DNA of 64,000 nt from Thalassocella blandensis (lineage in GTDB: Bacteria; Pseudomonadota; Gammaproteobacteria; Pseudomonadales; Cellvibrionaceae). The stretch lies in the NCBI GenBank assembly GCA_902141825.1, contig CABFPG010000003.1:310001-374000 (forward strand), written 5' to 3'. A program made the translations under genes and the position numbers. Positions 1-8,155 of the stretch are shown piece after piece. The notes beneath the pieces were generated by a model. It did no database searches, was not told where the DNA came from, and worked only from the letters and a program-made list of their open reading frames with translations. Numbering within the stretch: the first letter of the stretch is position 1; each line of letters starts with the position of its first letter.

Positions 1-540
1 CGCAAAGTCTATCTCTTCAGAATAACAGTCATGGCAATCTGAGATACTGCGATCTGACACCAGAACTTTTTCATACCCAGTAACCAGGTCTACACTTAAA
101 TGAGAGTCAATATTGAAACGGTATCCGATCTCTCCAAATAAATTTAACGAAGATGCATCAGAACTCTCCACCCAGCGATCGCCCCATTCATCCTCCACTT
201 CATGATAAAAATCTTCATAATCATCATAAAAAAAGCCGGAGATCCCTATCGCAAAAATAAGGTTATCGGACGTTTGCGTGGAAAAGGCCGCCTTGAGGTA
301 CCAGGCGTCTTCTGCAACCCCTTCCTCATATGCTTTCACCGGATTCAAATGAACGCCTCCTAATGCCACATAAAACGCGCTGCGGTTGTTCATCTGTTCA
401 TATGGTGAAGTGTATGAGTCGCCCCCATAATATTGATCGGCAGACACCTGGGAAGAAAACACAGCACCCAACAGTGCACACACGACTGCAGCATTAATAT
501 TTTGAAAAGAAAAAACCGAAGTTGAAGTCGAATGTTTCAT
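1..540 (-). CDS. Outer-membrane beta-barrel-like protein, 3' end cut by window edge
   Basis: The minus strand is open for 180 codons from an ATG at 540 to the left edge, so the C-terminus is missing. The first 34 residues form a signal peptide (hydrophobic AAVVCALLGAVF, then SQVSA before DQYYGG), so the product is exported. The mature part shows alternating strand-like segments ending in aromatic residues, such as AFYVALGGVHLNP, LIFAIGISGFFYDD and LNLFGEIGYRFNI, followed by an acidic Asp/Glu/Tyr-rich loop. This is what small porin-like barrels (OmpA/OmpW-type or DUF-class) look like. A Cys pair (CHDC) lies near the truncation. The exact family is not recognised; substrate and role are unknown. 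Confidence 0.6.
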   Translation of the reverse strand, partial: MKHSTSTSVFSFQNINAAVVCALLGAVFSSQVSADQYYGGDSYTSPYEQMNNRSAFYVALGGVHLNPVKAYEEGVAEDAWYLKAAFSTQTSDNLIFAIGISGFFYDDYEDFYHEVEDEWGDRWVESSDASSLNLFGEIGYRFNIDSHLSVDLVTGYEKVLVSDRSISDCHDCYSEEIDFA

Positions 541-740
541 ATAGATCCCTGAGCATTAGTTATCGCGTCATATTTGTCGCATCTGGTGTAATGCTATTAT
601 CCACAACTAAACTGAACCTTAGATTAACGAGGGGGGAGGTAAAAGAGGGTTTCCAACCGTTTTGCTTTGCCAGTTTTTATTGGTGATTGAAACAGTAAAC
701 AATGAGGGCTAAAAATAGCGACAATCAACGATCGTAACGA

Positions 741-1277
741 TCAATCATTCAACCGTGGATTGGTGAGAGCGGTCAGCATATGATCTTCCCATCGACCATT
801 TATCTCAAGATAGCGTGATGCTCGGCCTTCCCAGGTAAAACCCAGCTGTTTCAGCAAGCGTGCTGAGCGATTATTGTGAGGCATGTAGTTTGCCATTATC
901 CGGTTGAGCTTCAACTCATCAAAGGCAAAGTCAATCACGTATCGACAAAAGGCGCGCATTACCCCAGCACCTTCATATCTTTGATCAATGCCATACCCCA
1001 TGTAGCAGGCGCGAAAAGGACCATAGAAAATCTGCGATAAACTGCAATGCGCAACGATACTTTGAGATGACGACTCAACCGCGACAAAAGTATAAGCCTT
1101 TCCCGCTCTTTGCATCGGCAGGATATCCTCTAACCGTGCTTCCCATTCAGCCAAGCGATTAAAACCCAAAGGACGCGCAGGCGACCACGGCTTGAAGTGC
1201 TCTTCATTTGCCAAGTGATATAGGGAAAGCTGTTTTGCATCCTCTCTATTTATCAGACGATACTGAATGGTATGCAC
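741..1277 (-). CDS. rimJ: RimJ/RimL-type GNAT protein N-acetyltransferase
   Basis: A 178-residue GNAT acetyltransferase that would transfer acetyl from acetyl-CoA to an N-terminal amine; the E. coli relative RimJ modifies ribosomal protein S5. The C-terminal half carries the family hallmarks: YMGYGIDQRYEGAGVM (acetyl-CoA loop), then RIMANYMPHNNRSARLL and LGFTWEG, and an ending resembling RimJ (DHMLTALT). The start is GTG at 1277, chosen because an AGGAG Shine-Dalgarno sits seven bases upstream and no ATG lies nearby. It stands alone between a barrel protein and a small membrane protein. Assignment to RimJ rather than RimL or a generic RimJ/L enzyme rests on remembered similarity only. Confidence 0.8.
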   Translation of the reverse strand: MHTIQYRLINREDAKQLSLYHLANEEHFKPWSPARPLGFNRLAEWEARLEDILPMQRAGKAYTFVAVESSSQSIVAHCSLSQIFYGPFRACYMGYGIDQRYEGAGVMRAFCRYVIDFAFDELKLNRIMANYMPHNNRSARLLKQLGFTWEGRASRYLEINGRWEDHMLTALTNPRLND

Positions 1278-1356
1278 AGTCGAACTCCTGCTGACAGTTT
1301 CGATGATATTAAATAAATAGTATTAAATAATATGATAGCAACTGGATAATATTTTC

Positions 1357-1875
1357 TTAGCGCAACAGCGCCCAGATTCCCGCCGCGATCAACCCAAGCA
1401 AACCCAGTCCTATACTAAACATGGAGAGCCAGGCCACCATAAACATTTGATACAGGATCGGTCCTACATCACGGCCCCGCCAAATACAGCCGCTCACACC
1501 AGCTTCATTCAAATTACCCCCGAGCCGTTTTGCGATAAAACCCGCAATTGCAGCGATCGATAAAGGCAGTAGCGCGATAACAACTGAAAGGATGGCTAAG
1601 ATAGCCGGAGAGGCATAATTGACAAACAGGCTTCCCAACCACCAAAAACCTGCGACGATATACATCACAAAAGCAACACCCAGCAAACCGCCGCCGCCCA
1701 TGGTTAACAGCATCGCAAGCTTTACTGCGAAACGCTGTTTTACAGGGTCCAGCGAAACGTTCTCTGATACAGGCCCAGGCTTAAACAACCACATTAACAA
1801 CCAGCCACACAGTGCAGGTATGAGTGCTGCTAGGGCTACGCCCGTTGCTAGATTGGCAAAATTATTTGGGGTCAT
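1357..1875 (-). CDS. Small multi-pass membrane protein of unknown function
   Basis: A 172-residue protein with about four hydrophobic segments (around residues 8-30, 50-75, 80-115 and 140-170), rich in Gly, Leu and Ala, so it is an inner-membrane protein. No family motif is recognised. It lies 98 bases downstream of the lipase gene on the same strand, with a GC-rich hairpin between them, so co-transcription is possible but not shown. If the lipase and DUF6795 genes form a toxin/immunity-like unit, this gene could be a third member; that is only position-based inference. Confidence 0.55.
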   Translation of the reverse strand: MTPNNFANLATGVALAALIPALCGWLLMWLFKPGPVSENVSLDPVKQRFAVKLAMLLTMGGGGLLGVAFVMYIVAGFWWLGSLFVNYASPAILAILSVVIALLPLSIAAIAGFIAKRLGGNLNEAGVSGCIWRGRDVGPILYQMFMVAWLSMFSIGLGLLGLIAAGIWALLR

Positions 1876-1894
1876 GAGATTTCAATCTGAGGCA

Positions 1895-1930
1895 CACCCC
1901 GCCTTGATAAAGATTGCACAAAGCGGGGTG
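1895..1930 (-). terminator. GC-rich hairpin between lipase gene and membrane-protein gene
   Basis: An 8-bp perfect stem (CACCCCGC with GCGGGGTG) around a 20-base loop lies just past the lipase stop codon. No T-run follows on either strand, so it is not a canonical intrinsic terminator; it may attenuate transcription or protect the lipase mRNA 3' end. Confidence 0.35.
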
Positions 1931-1973
1931 GAATCTTGACGCAATATTTCTGGCGGCAAAAAGATGGGTCAAT

Positions 1974-3125
1974 TTATTTCAAATCTCGACCGATCTGCCA
2001 AATCATATCAGCGATACGCTGGTGTAACCGGGTAAATACCGCACGAATAAAGCTAACGGTTAAATTAGCGCCTTCTTTCACTTTAATACCGATCATCGCC
2101 GCCATTTTTTTCACCAGGTGATATACCCACATGCTGAAATCACCCGTTATTTCAACCGCCTTCGCCAGCAACATGGCCATGCGATCCAGCAGGGTAAATG
2201 TACTGGCAAATGCCGTGACGATAACGATGCCGGTTAACTGCATCGCCTTTTTAATGACATACAGCAGTGCTGCATTCAATAAATCGAGTGTGTTCGCCGT
2301 CAGCGAAACAGCCGTGTCTGATTTCAACCAGCGCTGTAGCGATGCTTCTAAATATGTTGAAGGACGATTTTTCGCTAAGGCGGACCAGCTACCCGCTTTC
2401 TGCGCTGTGGTCATGTAGTGCTTCATGAAATGATATTCCCAGGGTTTTCCACTCAAAGGAGAATAAGCCAGGTAGTCAATCCCTTCATAAGGCACATGGT
2501 AAAACGGCCAGGTGGGCACCAGTGGTACCGGGTCTGTTTTGTGATAAACCCGATAGACATTGTTCGGTTTTAAATTGGAGGTACATGCACTGGCGAACAT
2601 TTGTAGGCCAACACGCGGACTGCCAAACGTGTAAAGTTTAACAGCCGCTCCAGCGTTAAGTTTTAACCAGTCTGCAGCTAGCGTTGCTAAAGCACCCCCT
2701 AAACTATGCCCTACACAATGAATGGTTGTCACACCGTCCAGGCTGGAAACAAATTTTCGCAGATCATGCAGAATAGATTGGAATGCATAGAAAAACCCCT
2801 GATGTACAGGGAAACCTGAATGACAGTGACGCACCCCCGCGTTCAAGTCGGTTAAAGCATCATACAGACTGGCCGTTCCCTTAATGGCGATAACAGCCTG
2901 TTTTTCGAACTTACCCTTTTCCTTGCCCTGCGCCATAAACGCCATAACGTGGGCTTTTTTGACAACCATAAAAGCACCTGTTTTGCCTTTCGACATGGTG
3001 CTGCTATCCATTGCAAAATCATCCTTATACTGCATCATAAAACCTTTACGGCTGAACTCGTCCTTAATGAGATAAACATTAGATGCGAGATCAGCTGCAT
3101 ACGAGGGGCTGAGAGTACTGGCCAT
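1974..3125 (-). CDS. Class 3 lipase family protein, possible secreted effector
   Basis: A 383-residue alpha/beta-hydrolase of the Lipase_3 family. The nucleophile elbow GHSLGG holds Ser141; Asp198 (in HKTDPVPLVP) and His232 or His236 (YHFMKHYMT) complete a plausible triad. No signal peptide is present. The C-terminal third (about 255-380) is helical with long hydrophobic stretches, which fits membrane insertion or phospholipid targeting. The start at 3125 is preferred over an in-frame codon 21 bases upstream because GGAGG stands seven bases before it, and it leaves only two bases after the stop of the upstream gene. Class 3 lipases next to DUF6795 proteins are seen in type VI secretion effector loci, but no VgrG or other secretion gene is in the window, so an effector role is inference. 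Confidence 0.8.
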   Translation of the reverse strand: MASTLSPSYAADLASNVYLIKDEFSRKGFMMQYKDDFAMDSSTMSKGKTGAFMVVKKAHVMAFMAQGKEKGKFEKQAVIAIKGTASLYDALTDLNAGVRHCHSGFPVHQGFFYAFQSILHDLRKFVSSLDGVTTIHCVGHSLGGALATLAADWLKLNAGAAVKLYTFGSPRVGLQMFASACTSNLKPNNVYRVYHKTDPVPLVPTWPFYHVPYEGIDYLAYSPLSGKPWEYHFMKHYMTTAQKAGSWSALAKNRPSTYLEASLQRWLKSDTAVSLTANTLDLLNAALLYVIKKAMQLTGIVIVTAFASTFTLLDRMAMLLAKAVEITGDFSMWVYHLVKKMAAMIGIKVKEGANLTVSFIRAVFTRLHQRIADMIWQIGRDLK

Positions 3126-3127
3126 TG

Positions 3128-3592
3128 TTAGTCCTCCAATTGACATTTGGTCACCATAAGTGACCCGTAATCTTTGATTAAAGTATCTTCATTACTCAAT
3201 TCACAAACGGCAACAAACGGCTTGCCACCATATTCTGCATTTTCTTCGGGCTCACGTTTTGAATTGGTCCAGAATTCTATCTCACTCCCGTTGATCTCCA
3301 CTGAAAGTTGCTGACCAACTACCAGCTCAACTGGCAATAAACGCGAAATAGAACTTTCAAATTTTGCCGGAAACTGTACAACTCCGTGCTCATCAGTCTG
3401 CGCTGAATCCATGGCACGCTTATTCCATTCCCACTGGCGTGTCACTTTGGCATGTTTAACCGGTTCGCCATTCATTAGCAGTGTCACCTTAACAGCAGAA
3501 AAGACACAGGTTTTTCCAGGGCTAAACAGGGCCATTGCGTTTACCTCTTGTAAAATTAGAAAGGTGCAGAGAAAAATCAGAATTCGTTTCAT
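3128..3592 (-). CDS. Exported DUF6795-like protein, candidate lipase partner or immunity protein
   Basis: A 154-residue protein with a clear signal peptide (MKRILIFLCTFLILQEVNA), so it acts in the periplasm. The mature domain has the pattern of a carboxypeptidase-regulatory-like beta-sandwich: VKVTLLMNGEPVKHAKVTR, then TDEHGVVQFPA, and a hydrophobic LLPVELVVGQQL strand, which recalls DUF6795. The ATG at 3592 has GGAG five bases upstream. It is the first gene of a two-gene unit with the lipase, ending two bases before the lipase start, so the two are translationally close. A periplasmic partner encoded just ahead of a lipase fits an immunity or chaperone role; this is inference. Two Cys in the mature part could form a disulphide. 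Confidence 0.7.
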   Translation of the reverse strand: MKRILIFLCTFLILQEVNAMALFSPGKTCVFSAVKVTLLMNGEPVKHAKVTRQWEWNKRAMDSAQTDEHGVVQFPAKFESSISRLLPVELVVGQQLSVEINGSEIEFWTNSKREPEENAEYGGKPFVAVCELSNEDTLIKDYGSLMVTKCQLED

Positions 3593-3947
3593 CAGGTCTC
3601 CATGGTTTGGTGAAGAAACATAACAGGGAGGTCTCGCTTTGATGCGACTTCCACTTTTTCACACGGAGTGTCTCTTTAGGCAAAACATAGTCAAATCATA
3701 GGCAAATCATAGCCACATCTTAGTCACATCGAGCCAGGCTCTGAAATAGAGATCCGCGAGGGTGTTAACAGGCATTCACCAATTGATATGTAAGATATAA
3801 AAATAAATTTTATTATTCTTTAACCAAGCATCTCTTTAACCAAAAAGACCCGGTTCAACTACCTTTGTGTGAAGCAGCAGTGTACCGTATTTATTTTGAA
3901 TTTTATAAGTCCCTGGTGAGAAATTACTCCGCAGGTGTTCACAGTTT
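3593..3947. other. Intergenic region upstream of the DUF6795-lipase unit
   Basis: 355 bases without a gene between the allantoate amidohydrolase 3' end and the DUF6795 gene. It contains five 11-bp tandem repeats (3680-3734) and an AT-rich stretch around 3790-3840. Any promoter for the leftward lipase unit must lie here. Confidence 0.7.
3680..3734. repeat. Five 11-bp tandem repeats upstream of the lipase unit
   Basis: Five consecutive 11-base units: CAAAACATAGT, CAAATCATAGG, CAAATCATAGC, CACATCTTAGT, CACATCGAGCC. The spacing is close to one helical turn, so each copy faces the same side of the DNA. The array sits about 90 to 140 bases upstream of the DUF6795 start, a place where phased regulator-binding sites or intrinsic bends occur. 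Confidence 0.75.
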
Positions 3948-5330
3948 TTACGATGAACTCAGAGGGCCATTAGCAGGCAGAGAAGCTTGAGCGTGTTGAC
4001 TGTTCTGCCAAAGCGCATTCACCATTTGGTAAAATACCGTGATCCCTTGGTGTACATCCTCTTTCGTCACCGACTCCGCAGGATGATGACTGATTCCCTC
4101 CTTACAGCGCACAAAAAGCATCCCAATATCCGTGATGTGATTGAACACCATTGCATCGTGGCCAGCGCCGCTGACCAGGCTCAATGGCACCAATTCACGC
4201 GCCTGTAAGATATCTTCTGTCATACGCTGAATCCAGCTTGAACACTGCACGGCTGAGGCGTTGTGTATTTCCCTGAAGCTGAATTGAATATTCCGGGCAT
4301 CACATATTTCCTGGATTTTAGAAAACAGTGTGTCGACACCATAATCCCGACTGCTATCCTGACCGCTGCGAATATCAAGGGATATTTCACAGGCGCCGGG
4401 AATGACATTCACACTATTGGGCCAGCTTTGAATTTTGCCCACTGTCGCCACAATACGCGCTAGCTTGGCTATCTGTTCCACTTGTTCAATAGCCAGAGCT
4501 GCGGCCACCATCGGGTCCCGTCGCATGGTCATCGGAACAGTGCCAGCATGCCCCGCCACCCCTTTAAAGTTGAGGTAAAAACGCCTCGCGCCCGCAATTG
4601 AACTGACGACGCCGACAGACTGCTGTTGCTGCTCAAGTACGGGGCCCTGTTCAATGTGCAATTCTAGATACGCGAGAATGTTATCAGCGGTGCGATCTGC
4701 CTCATGTATCTTCGAGATATCCAAACCAAAATTTTGCATGGCTCTGGAAAGCGTAATGCCATCGGCATCGGTCAAGGCCTGCCATTCATCTCGCCACTGC
4801 CCTACCACCGCTCGGCTCCCCAGAAGGGTGGAACCAAAACGTGTGCCTTCCTCGTCGGCAAACCCCACAACCTCTATCGCAAAAGGTAGATGAATATTTT
4901 GCCGGTGTAGCACATCAACCACTTCAATTGCACTCAAAACACCGAGTATGCCGTCATATTTGCCGGCATTGATCACGGTATCGAGATGAGATCCGAGAAT
5001 AACAGAAGGCACTTGCGCTGATTTGGTCGGCGCCCCCTGAACGCTGGTGACAGCAGGTTCTTTAGCAACCGCTTCCTCTGCTGCCTCACTGTTCGCCGCC
5101 GCGGGATAATACCCCCAGATATTACCGGCGGCATCGACTCTGGTTGTCATGCCCGCTTGATGCATCCAAGTCGCCACCTGAGCATTGCAGTGGCGGTGTT
5201 CAGTACTCAGATATACGCGTTTGATGCCATCTTCAATAGCGCTAAAGCTGGCCAGATGATCGCATCGCTGTAATACGCGCGCAGCACCGGGATCATCTAC
5301 ACCCGCATTAACATCAAAAGGCTCTGTCAC
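3948..5330 (-). CDS. allC: Allantoate amidohydrolase (M20 family)
   Basis: A 460-residue zinc/manganese amidohydrolase of the M20 allantoate/N-carbamoyl amino acid hydrolase family. In context it would hydrolyse allantoate to ureidoglycine, CO2 and ammonia. Metal-site motifs are visible: GSHLDTV (His115, Asp117), AGKYDGILGVL, EEGTRFGSTLLGSRA, and a late His in SGAGHDAMVF. The GTG start at 5330 has AGGGG five bases upstream. Oddly, residues about 77-107 form an Ala/Glu/Val-rich insert before the GSHLDTV strand that relatives lack. The gene follows the adenine deaminase by 19 bases on the same strand. N-carbamoyl amino acid or ureidoglycolate hydrolase are alternative activities, but the purine cluster argues for allantoate. 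Confidence 0.85.
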   Translation of the reverse strand: MTEPFDVNAGVDDPGAARVLQRCDHLASFSAIEDGIKRVYLSTEHRHCNAQVATWMHQAGMTTRVDAAGNIWGYYPAAANSEAAEEAVAKEPAVTSVQGAPTKSAQVPSVILGSHLDTVINAGKYDGILGVLSAIEVVDVLHRQNIHLPFAIEVVGFADEEGTRFGSTLLGSRAVVGQWRDEWQALTDADGITLSRAMQNFGLDISKIHEADRTADNILAYLELHIEQGPVLEQQQQSVGVVSSIAGARRFYLNFKGVAGHAGTVPMTMRRDPMVAAALAIEQVEQIAKLARIVATVGKIQSWPNSVNVIPGACEISLDIRSGQDSSRDYGVDTLFSKIQEICDARNIQFSFREIHNASAVQCSSWIQRMTEDILQARELVPLSLVSGAGHDAMVFNHITDIGMLFVRCKEGISHHPAESVTKEDVHQGITVFYQMVNALWQNSQHAQASLPANGPLSSS

Positions 5331-5349
5331 ACACTCCCCTTATTAACCA

Positions 5350-6393
5350 CTAACAATAAGCGTGCAACTGGTGAATAAAACTCTCTTTCCTTTCATTCGA
5401 CAGGAAGCTTGCTTTAAATCCGTTTTCAGCCAAGGTGATAGCTTGCTCTTTGGACATGTTTAACTCATGCAATAAGGCAAAGTAGTTTTCATTTAAGAAC
5501 CCACCAAAATAGGTTGGATCATCAGAGTTAACCGTGATACGAACGCCGCGATCGAGCAACTGTAAAATCGGATGCTGCTGCATTTGGTCGTACACACATA
5601 AACGTATATTTGATAAGGGGCAAACCGTGAGTGGTATTTTGTTCTCGATTAAGAAATTGACCAGTCCTTCATCATCCACACATCGAACACCATGATCTAC
5701 GCGTGAGACGTGCAACTGCTGTAAAGACTGCCAGATATAATCGGCGGGGCCTTCTTCACCCGCATGCGCTATTGCTTCATATCCTCGCTCTTTGGCCATT
5801 TGATAAAGCCGTTGAAATTTGTTTGGCGGATTGCCTTTTTCAGCGCTGGCAAGCCCAATTGCACAAAAGTCATCGCGAAATTCATCAGCCTTTTCCAAGG
5901 TTGCAATTGCATCCTCTTCCGGCAAATGTCGTAAAAAACTCAATATCAGCAGGACCGACTGACCCCAGGTTTCATTCGCTTCGTGAATGGCTCGCTTAAA
6001 GCCATTCATCATAGTGCGAAACTCTACCCCCTGCGGAAAATAGGTTTGCGGCTCAACCATAATTTCTGAATGTACAATGTGCTGGTCTCGACATTTGGTC
6101 AGATAGTCCATCATCAACCAGTAAAAATCCTCTTCATCGCGCAGCACTGATGCGCCGAGGTAATATAGATCTAAAAAACTTTGCAGGTCCACAAAGTTAT
6201 AGGCATCTTCTATTTCTTTTAAGTTTGAATAAGGCAATTCCACCTTATTTTTCTGCGCAAGTTCCAGCAATCGTTCTGCCTGTAAACTGCCGTCTATGTG
6301 GAGATGGAGTTCTGCTTTGGGAATCTTCGCTAACCAATTGGCAAACTTCTCTTTATCAATTGCCTCACTGGTGAGATCTTGACTCAAGGACAT
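5350..6393 (-). CDS. Adenine deaminase (adenosine deaminase-like family)
   Basis: A 347-residue metal-dependent deaminase. Motifs of the adenosine/adenine deaminase family are present: KAELHLHIDGSL (metal His pair), AHAGEEGPADYIW, RVDHGVR and NSDDPTYFGG. The stretches SFLRHLPEEDA and AGEEGPADYIWQSL match the Pseudomonas-type enzymes shown to act on adenine rather than adenosine, so adenine to hypoxanthine is the likely reaction. The ATG at 6393 has AAGGA eight bases upstream. It sits between pucG and the allantoate amidohydrolase on one strand (gaps 54 and 19 bases), so it feeds the same purine breakdown route. Substrate choice between adenine and adenosine is not settled by sequence reading alone. 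Confidence 0.88.
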   Translation of the reverse strand: MSLSQDLTSEAIDKEKFANWLAKIPKAELHLHIDGSLQAERLLELAQKNKVELPYSNLKEIEDAYNFVDLQSFLDLYYLGASVLRDEEDFYWLMMDYLTKCRDQHIVHSEIMVEPQTYFPQGVEFRTMMNGFKRAIHEANETWGQSVLLILSFLRHLPEEDAIATLEKADEFRDDFCAIGLASAEKGNPPNKFQRLYQMAKERGYEAIAHAGEEGPADYIWQSLQQLHVSRVDHGVRCVDDEGLVNFLIENKIPLTVCPLSNIRLCVYDQMQQHPILQLLDRGVRITVNSDDPTYFGGFLNENYFALLHELNMSKEQAITLAENGFKASFLSNERKESFIHQLHAYC

Positions 6394-6447
6394 CTTGGTA
6401 TTCCTTCATATATTTTTGCACGGCTTTCAATCGTGCTTTTTTATTAG

Positions 6448-7713
6448 TTAATAGTTGTATACATCTAAAGCGGCACGTATTGCTTCGCCGCTGTGAACTT
6501 TCACTCCGTGTAAAAGCAGCACTTGTTCTAAGCCCGCAAGCGTCTGTAACACGGCATCCTTTCGCGCATTATACCCCATGGTGCCAATTCGCCAGATCAA
6601 TCCATGCAGCGGCCCAAAGGAGGTACCAATTTCAATTGCGAAATCCGCTAGTAATTGTTTACGTACAGATTCACCATCCAAACCATCTGGGATATAAACG
6701 CCAACCACATTATTCATGCGATATTGTTGCTGCCCGTACAATGTTAACCCCATGGCTTGTAATCCTGCGGCCATTGCCTCGCCATTTTTTTTATGTCGTT
6801 CGACAGACAGCTCAATGCCTTCCTCCAGCAAAATACGTGCACATTCTCTTGCAGCGAACAACATTGATGTGGCTTCCGTGTGGTGATTGAGCCTTTGCTC
6901 GCTCCAATAGTCCATAATCATCGCGAGATCAAAATAGTTTGAGGCGATTCGGGTCCCCGCGCCATCTAATTTAGCCCCCTGACGGATACCCTTTTCCACA
7001 TGTCGGCGCGTATTAATGAGTGCGACGGCTTCCTCGTTCAAGGTAATAGGCGCTATTCCGGAGGGGCCACCCAGACATTTTTGTAACCCGGCGCTCACTA
7101 CTGAAATTTTCCAATCATCTGTCGCAAATGCATTGCCCCCAATTGAGGCAGTTGCATCACAATAAGTCATTATGCCTTTTTGATGACACAGCTCGCCAAT
7201 GTCTTTTAATGGCTGACACATAGTCGTCGACGTATCGCCCTGCACCAGAGCCACGAGTTTAGGATTACATTTAGCAATCGCCTGCTCGACCTGCTCAGGT
7301 TGCACCACCTCACCCCATGGCACTTCAATTGTGTGCACTCGCGCTCCGCATCGCTCAGCAATTTCACTTAACAGCAAACCAAACCGGCCAATCACAGGAA
7401 CCAGTACGCAGTCACCCGGGTTAAGTAGCGACACTAAGGCCGCCTCAATCCCACCTCGCGCGGTACTATCCACCATAAAAGTCCAGTGATTTTCCGTAGC
7501 GAATACTGAACGATAGAGTTGCATCGTGTCATTCATACACTGCGTCATGCTGGGATCAAACTGCCCCACCAATTGATATGACATCGCACGCAAAACACGC
7601 GGATCGCAACTGATCGGCCCAGGCCCCATCAACAGACGGGCCGGAGGAACAAAAGGGGTTTGGACTGGGGCTTGCACTAACGACTTCGACATATGTAATG
7701 ATTCGCGTTTCAC
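6448..7713 (-). CDS. pucG: (S)-ureidoglycine--glyoxylate aminotransferase
   Basis: A PLP-dependent class V aminotransferase of about 414-421 residues. It has the family motifs MGPGPISCDPRVLRAM, VGQFDPSM, DSTARGGIEA, the PLP-lysine region VVSAGLQKCLGGPSG, and the C-terminal EIGTSFGPLHGLIWRIGTMG, all close to Bacillus PucG. PucG transfers the amino group of ureidoglycine to glyoxylate giving oxalurate and glycine; alanine- or serine-glyoxylate aminotransferase is the alternative. Two starts are possible: GTG at 7713 or ATG at 7692; neither has a strong Shine-Dalgarno. It is the first gene of the leftward purine operon and divergent from the allantoinase gene. Confidence 0.85.
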   Translation of the reverse strand: MKRESLHMSKSLVQAPVQTPFVPPARLLMGPGPISCDPRVLRAMSYQLVGQFDPSMTQCMNDTMQLYRSVFATENHWTFMVDSTARGGIEAALVSLLNPGDCVLVPVIGRFGLLLSEIAERCGARVHTIEVPWGEVVQPEQVEQAIAKCNPKLVALVQGDTSTTMCQPLKDIGELCHQKGIMTYCDATASIGGNAFATDDWKISVVSAGLQKCLGGPSGIAPITLNEEAVALINTRRHVEKGIRQGAKLDGAGTRIASNYFDLAMIMDYWSEQRLNHHTEATSMLFAARECARILLEEGIELSVERHKKNGEAMAAGLQAMGLTLYGQQQYRMNNVVGVYIPDGLDGESVRKQLLADFAIEIGTSFGPLHGLIWRIGTMGYNARKDAVLQTLAGLEQVLLLHGVKVHSGEAIRAALDVYNY

Positions 7714-8155
7714 CGAGTTGAGAATTTATTCGACTAAAAACTCACATTTTTCCGTAAAGTTTTCAACCAAGGTTTTCAGTGAGTATTGGCAGTTTATAAT
7801 CTCCGCTACACAAGATCTCATCAAGCCGATGAAGTTCCAGCGCAAACGTTTGAATTTTCCTATGAAATAAACGTGTTAAGCGAAGTAAGCATCATGTAAA
7901 AATATTGTGCTGCGCATATAAACTTCCGGCCACACGTCCGTAGCAAGATCTCGTGTGGGCATCCTCGCTTATCATTCATGCGAATTTCTTTTCACGGACA
8001 TGAACACCACTATTATAATATTAGTCAAATACCTGATGTCTTGCGCAGCTGCACTGGGGGATTAGATTAGTATTGCCTACACTGGTAATGTATTCCTTCC
8101 ACCTGACTCAACAGGCATCTTCACTAATAACTCTGACACAGCAAGGGAGCTCCTC
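7714..8155. other. Divergent promoter region of the purine cluster
   Basis: 442 bases between the leftward pucG operon and the rightward allantoinase gene, so promoters for both must lie here. An AT-rich palindrome-like tract (TATTATAATATTA) is centred near 8019. No regulator gene is adjacent, and I see no recognisable operator. Confidence 0.6.
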
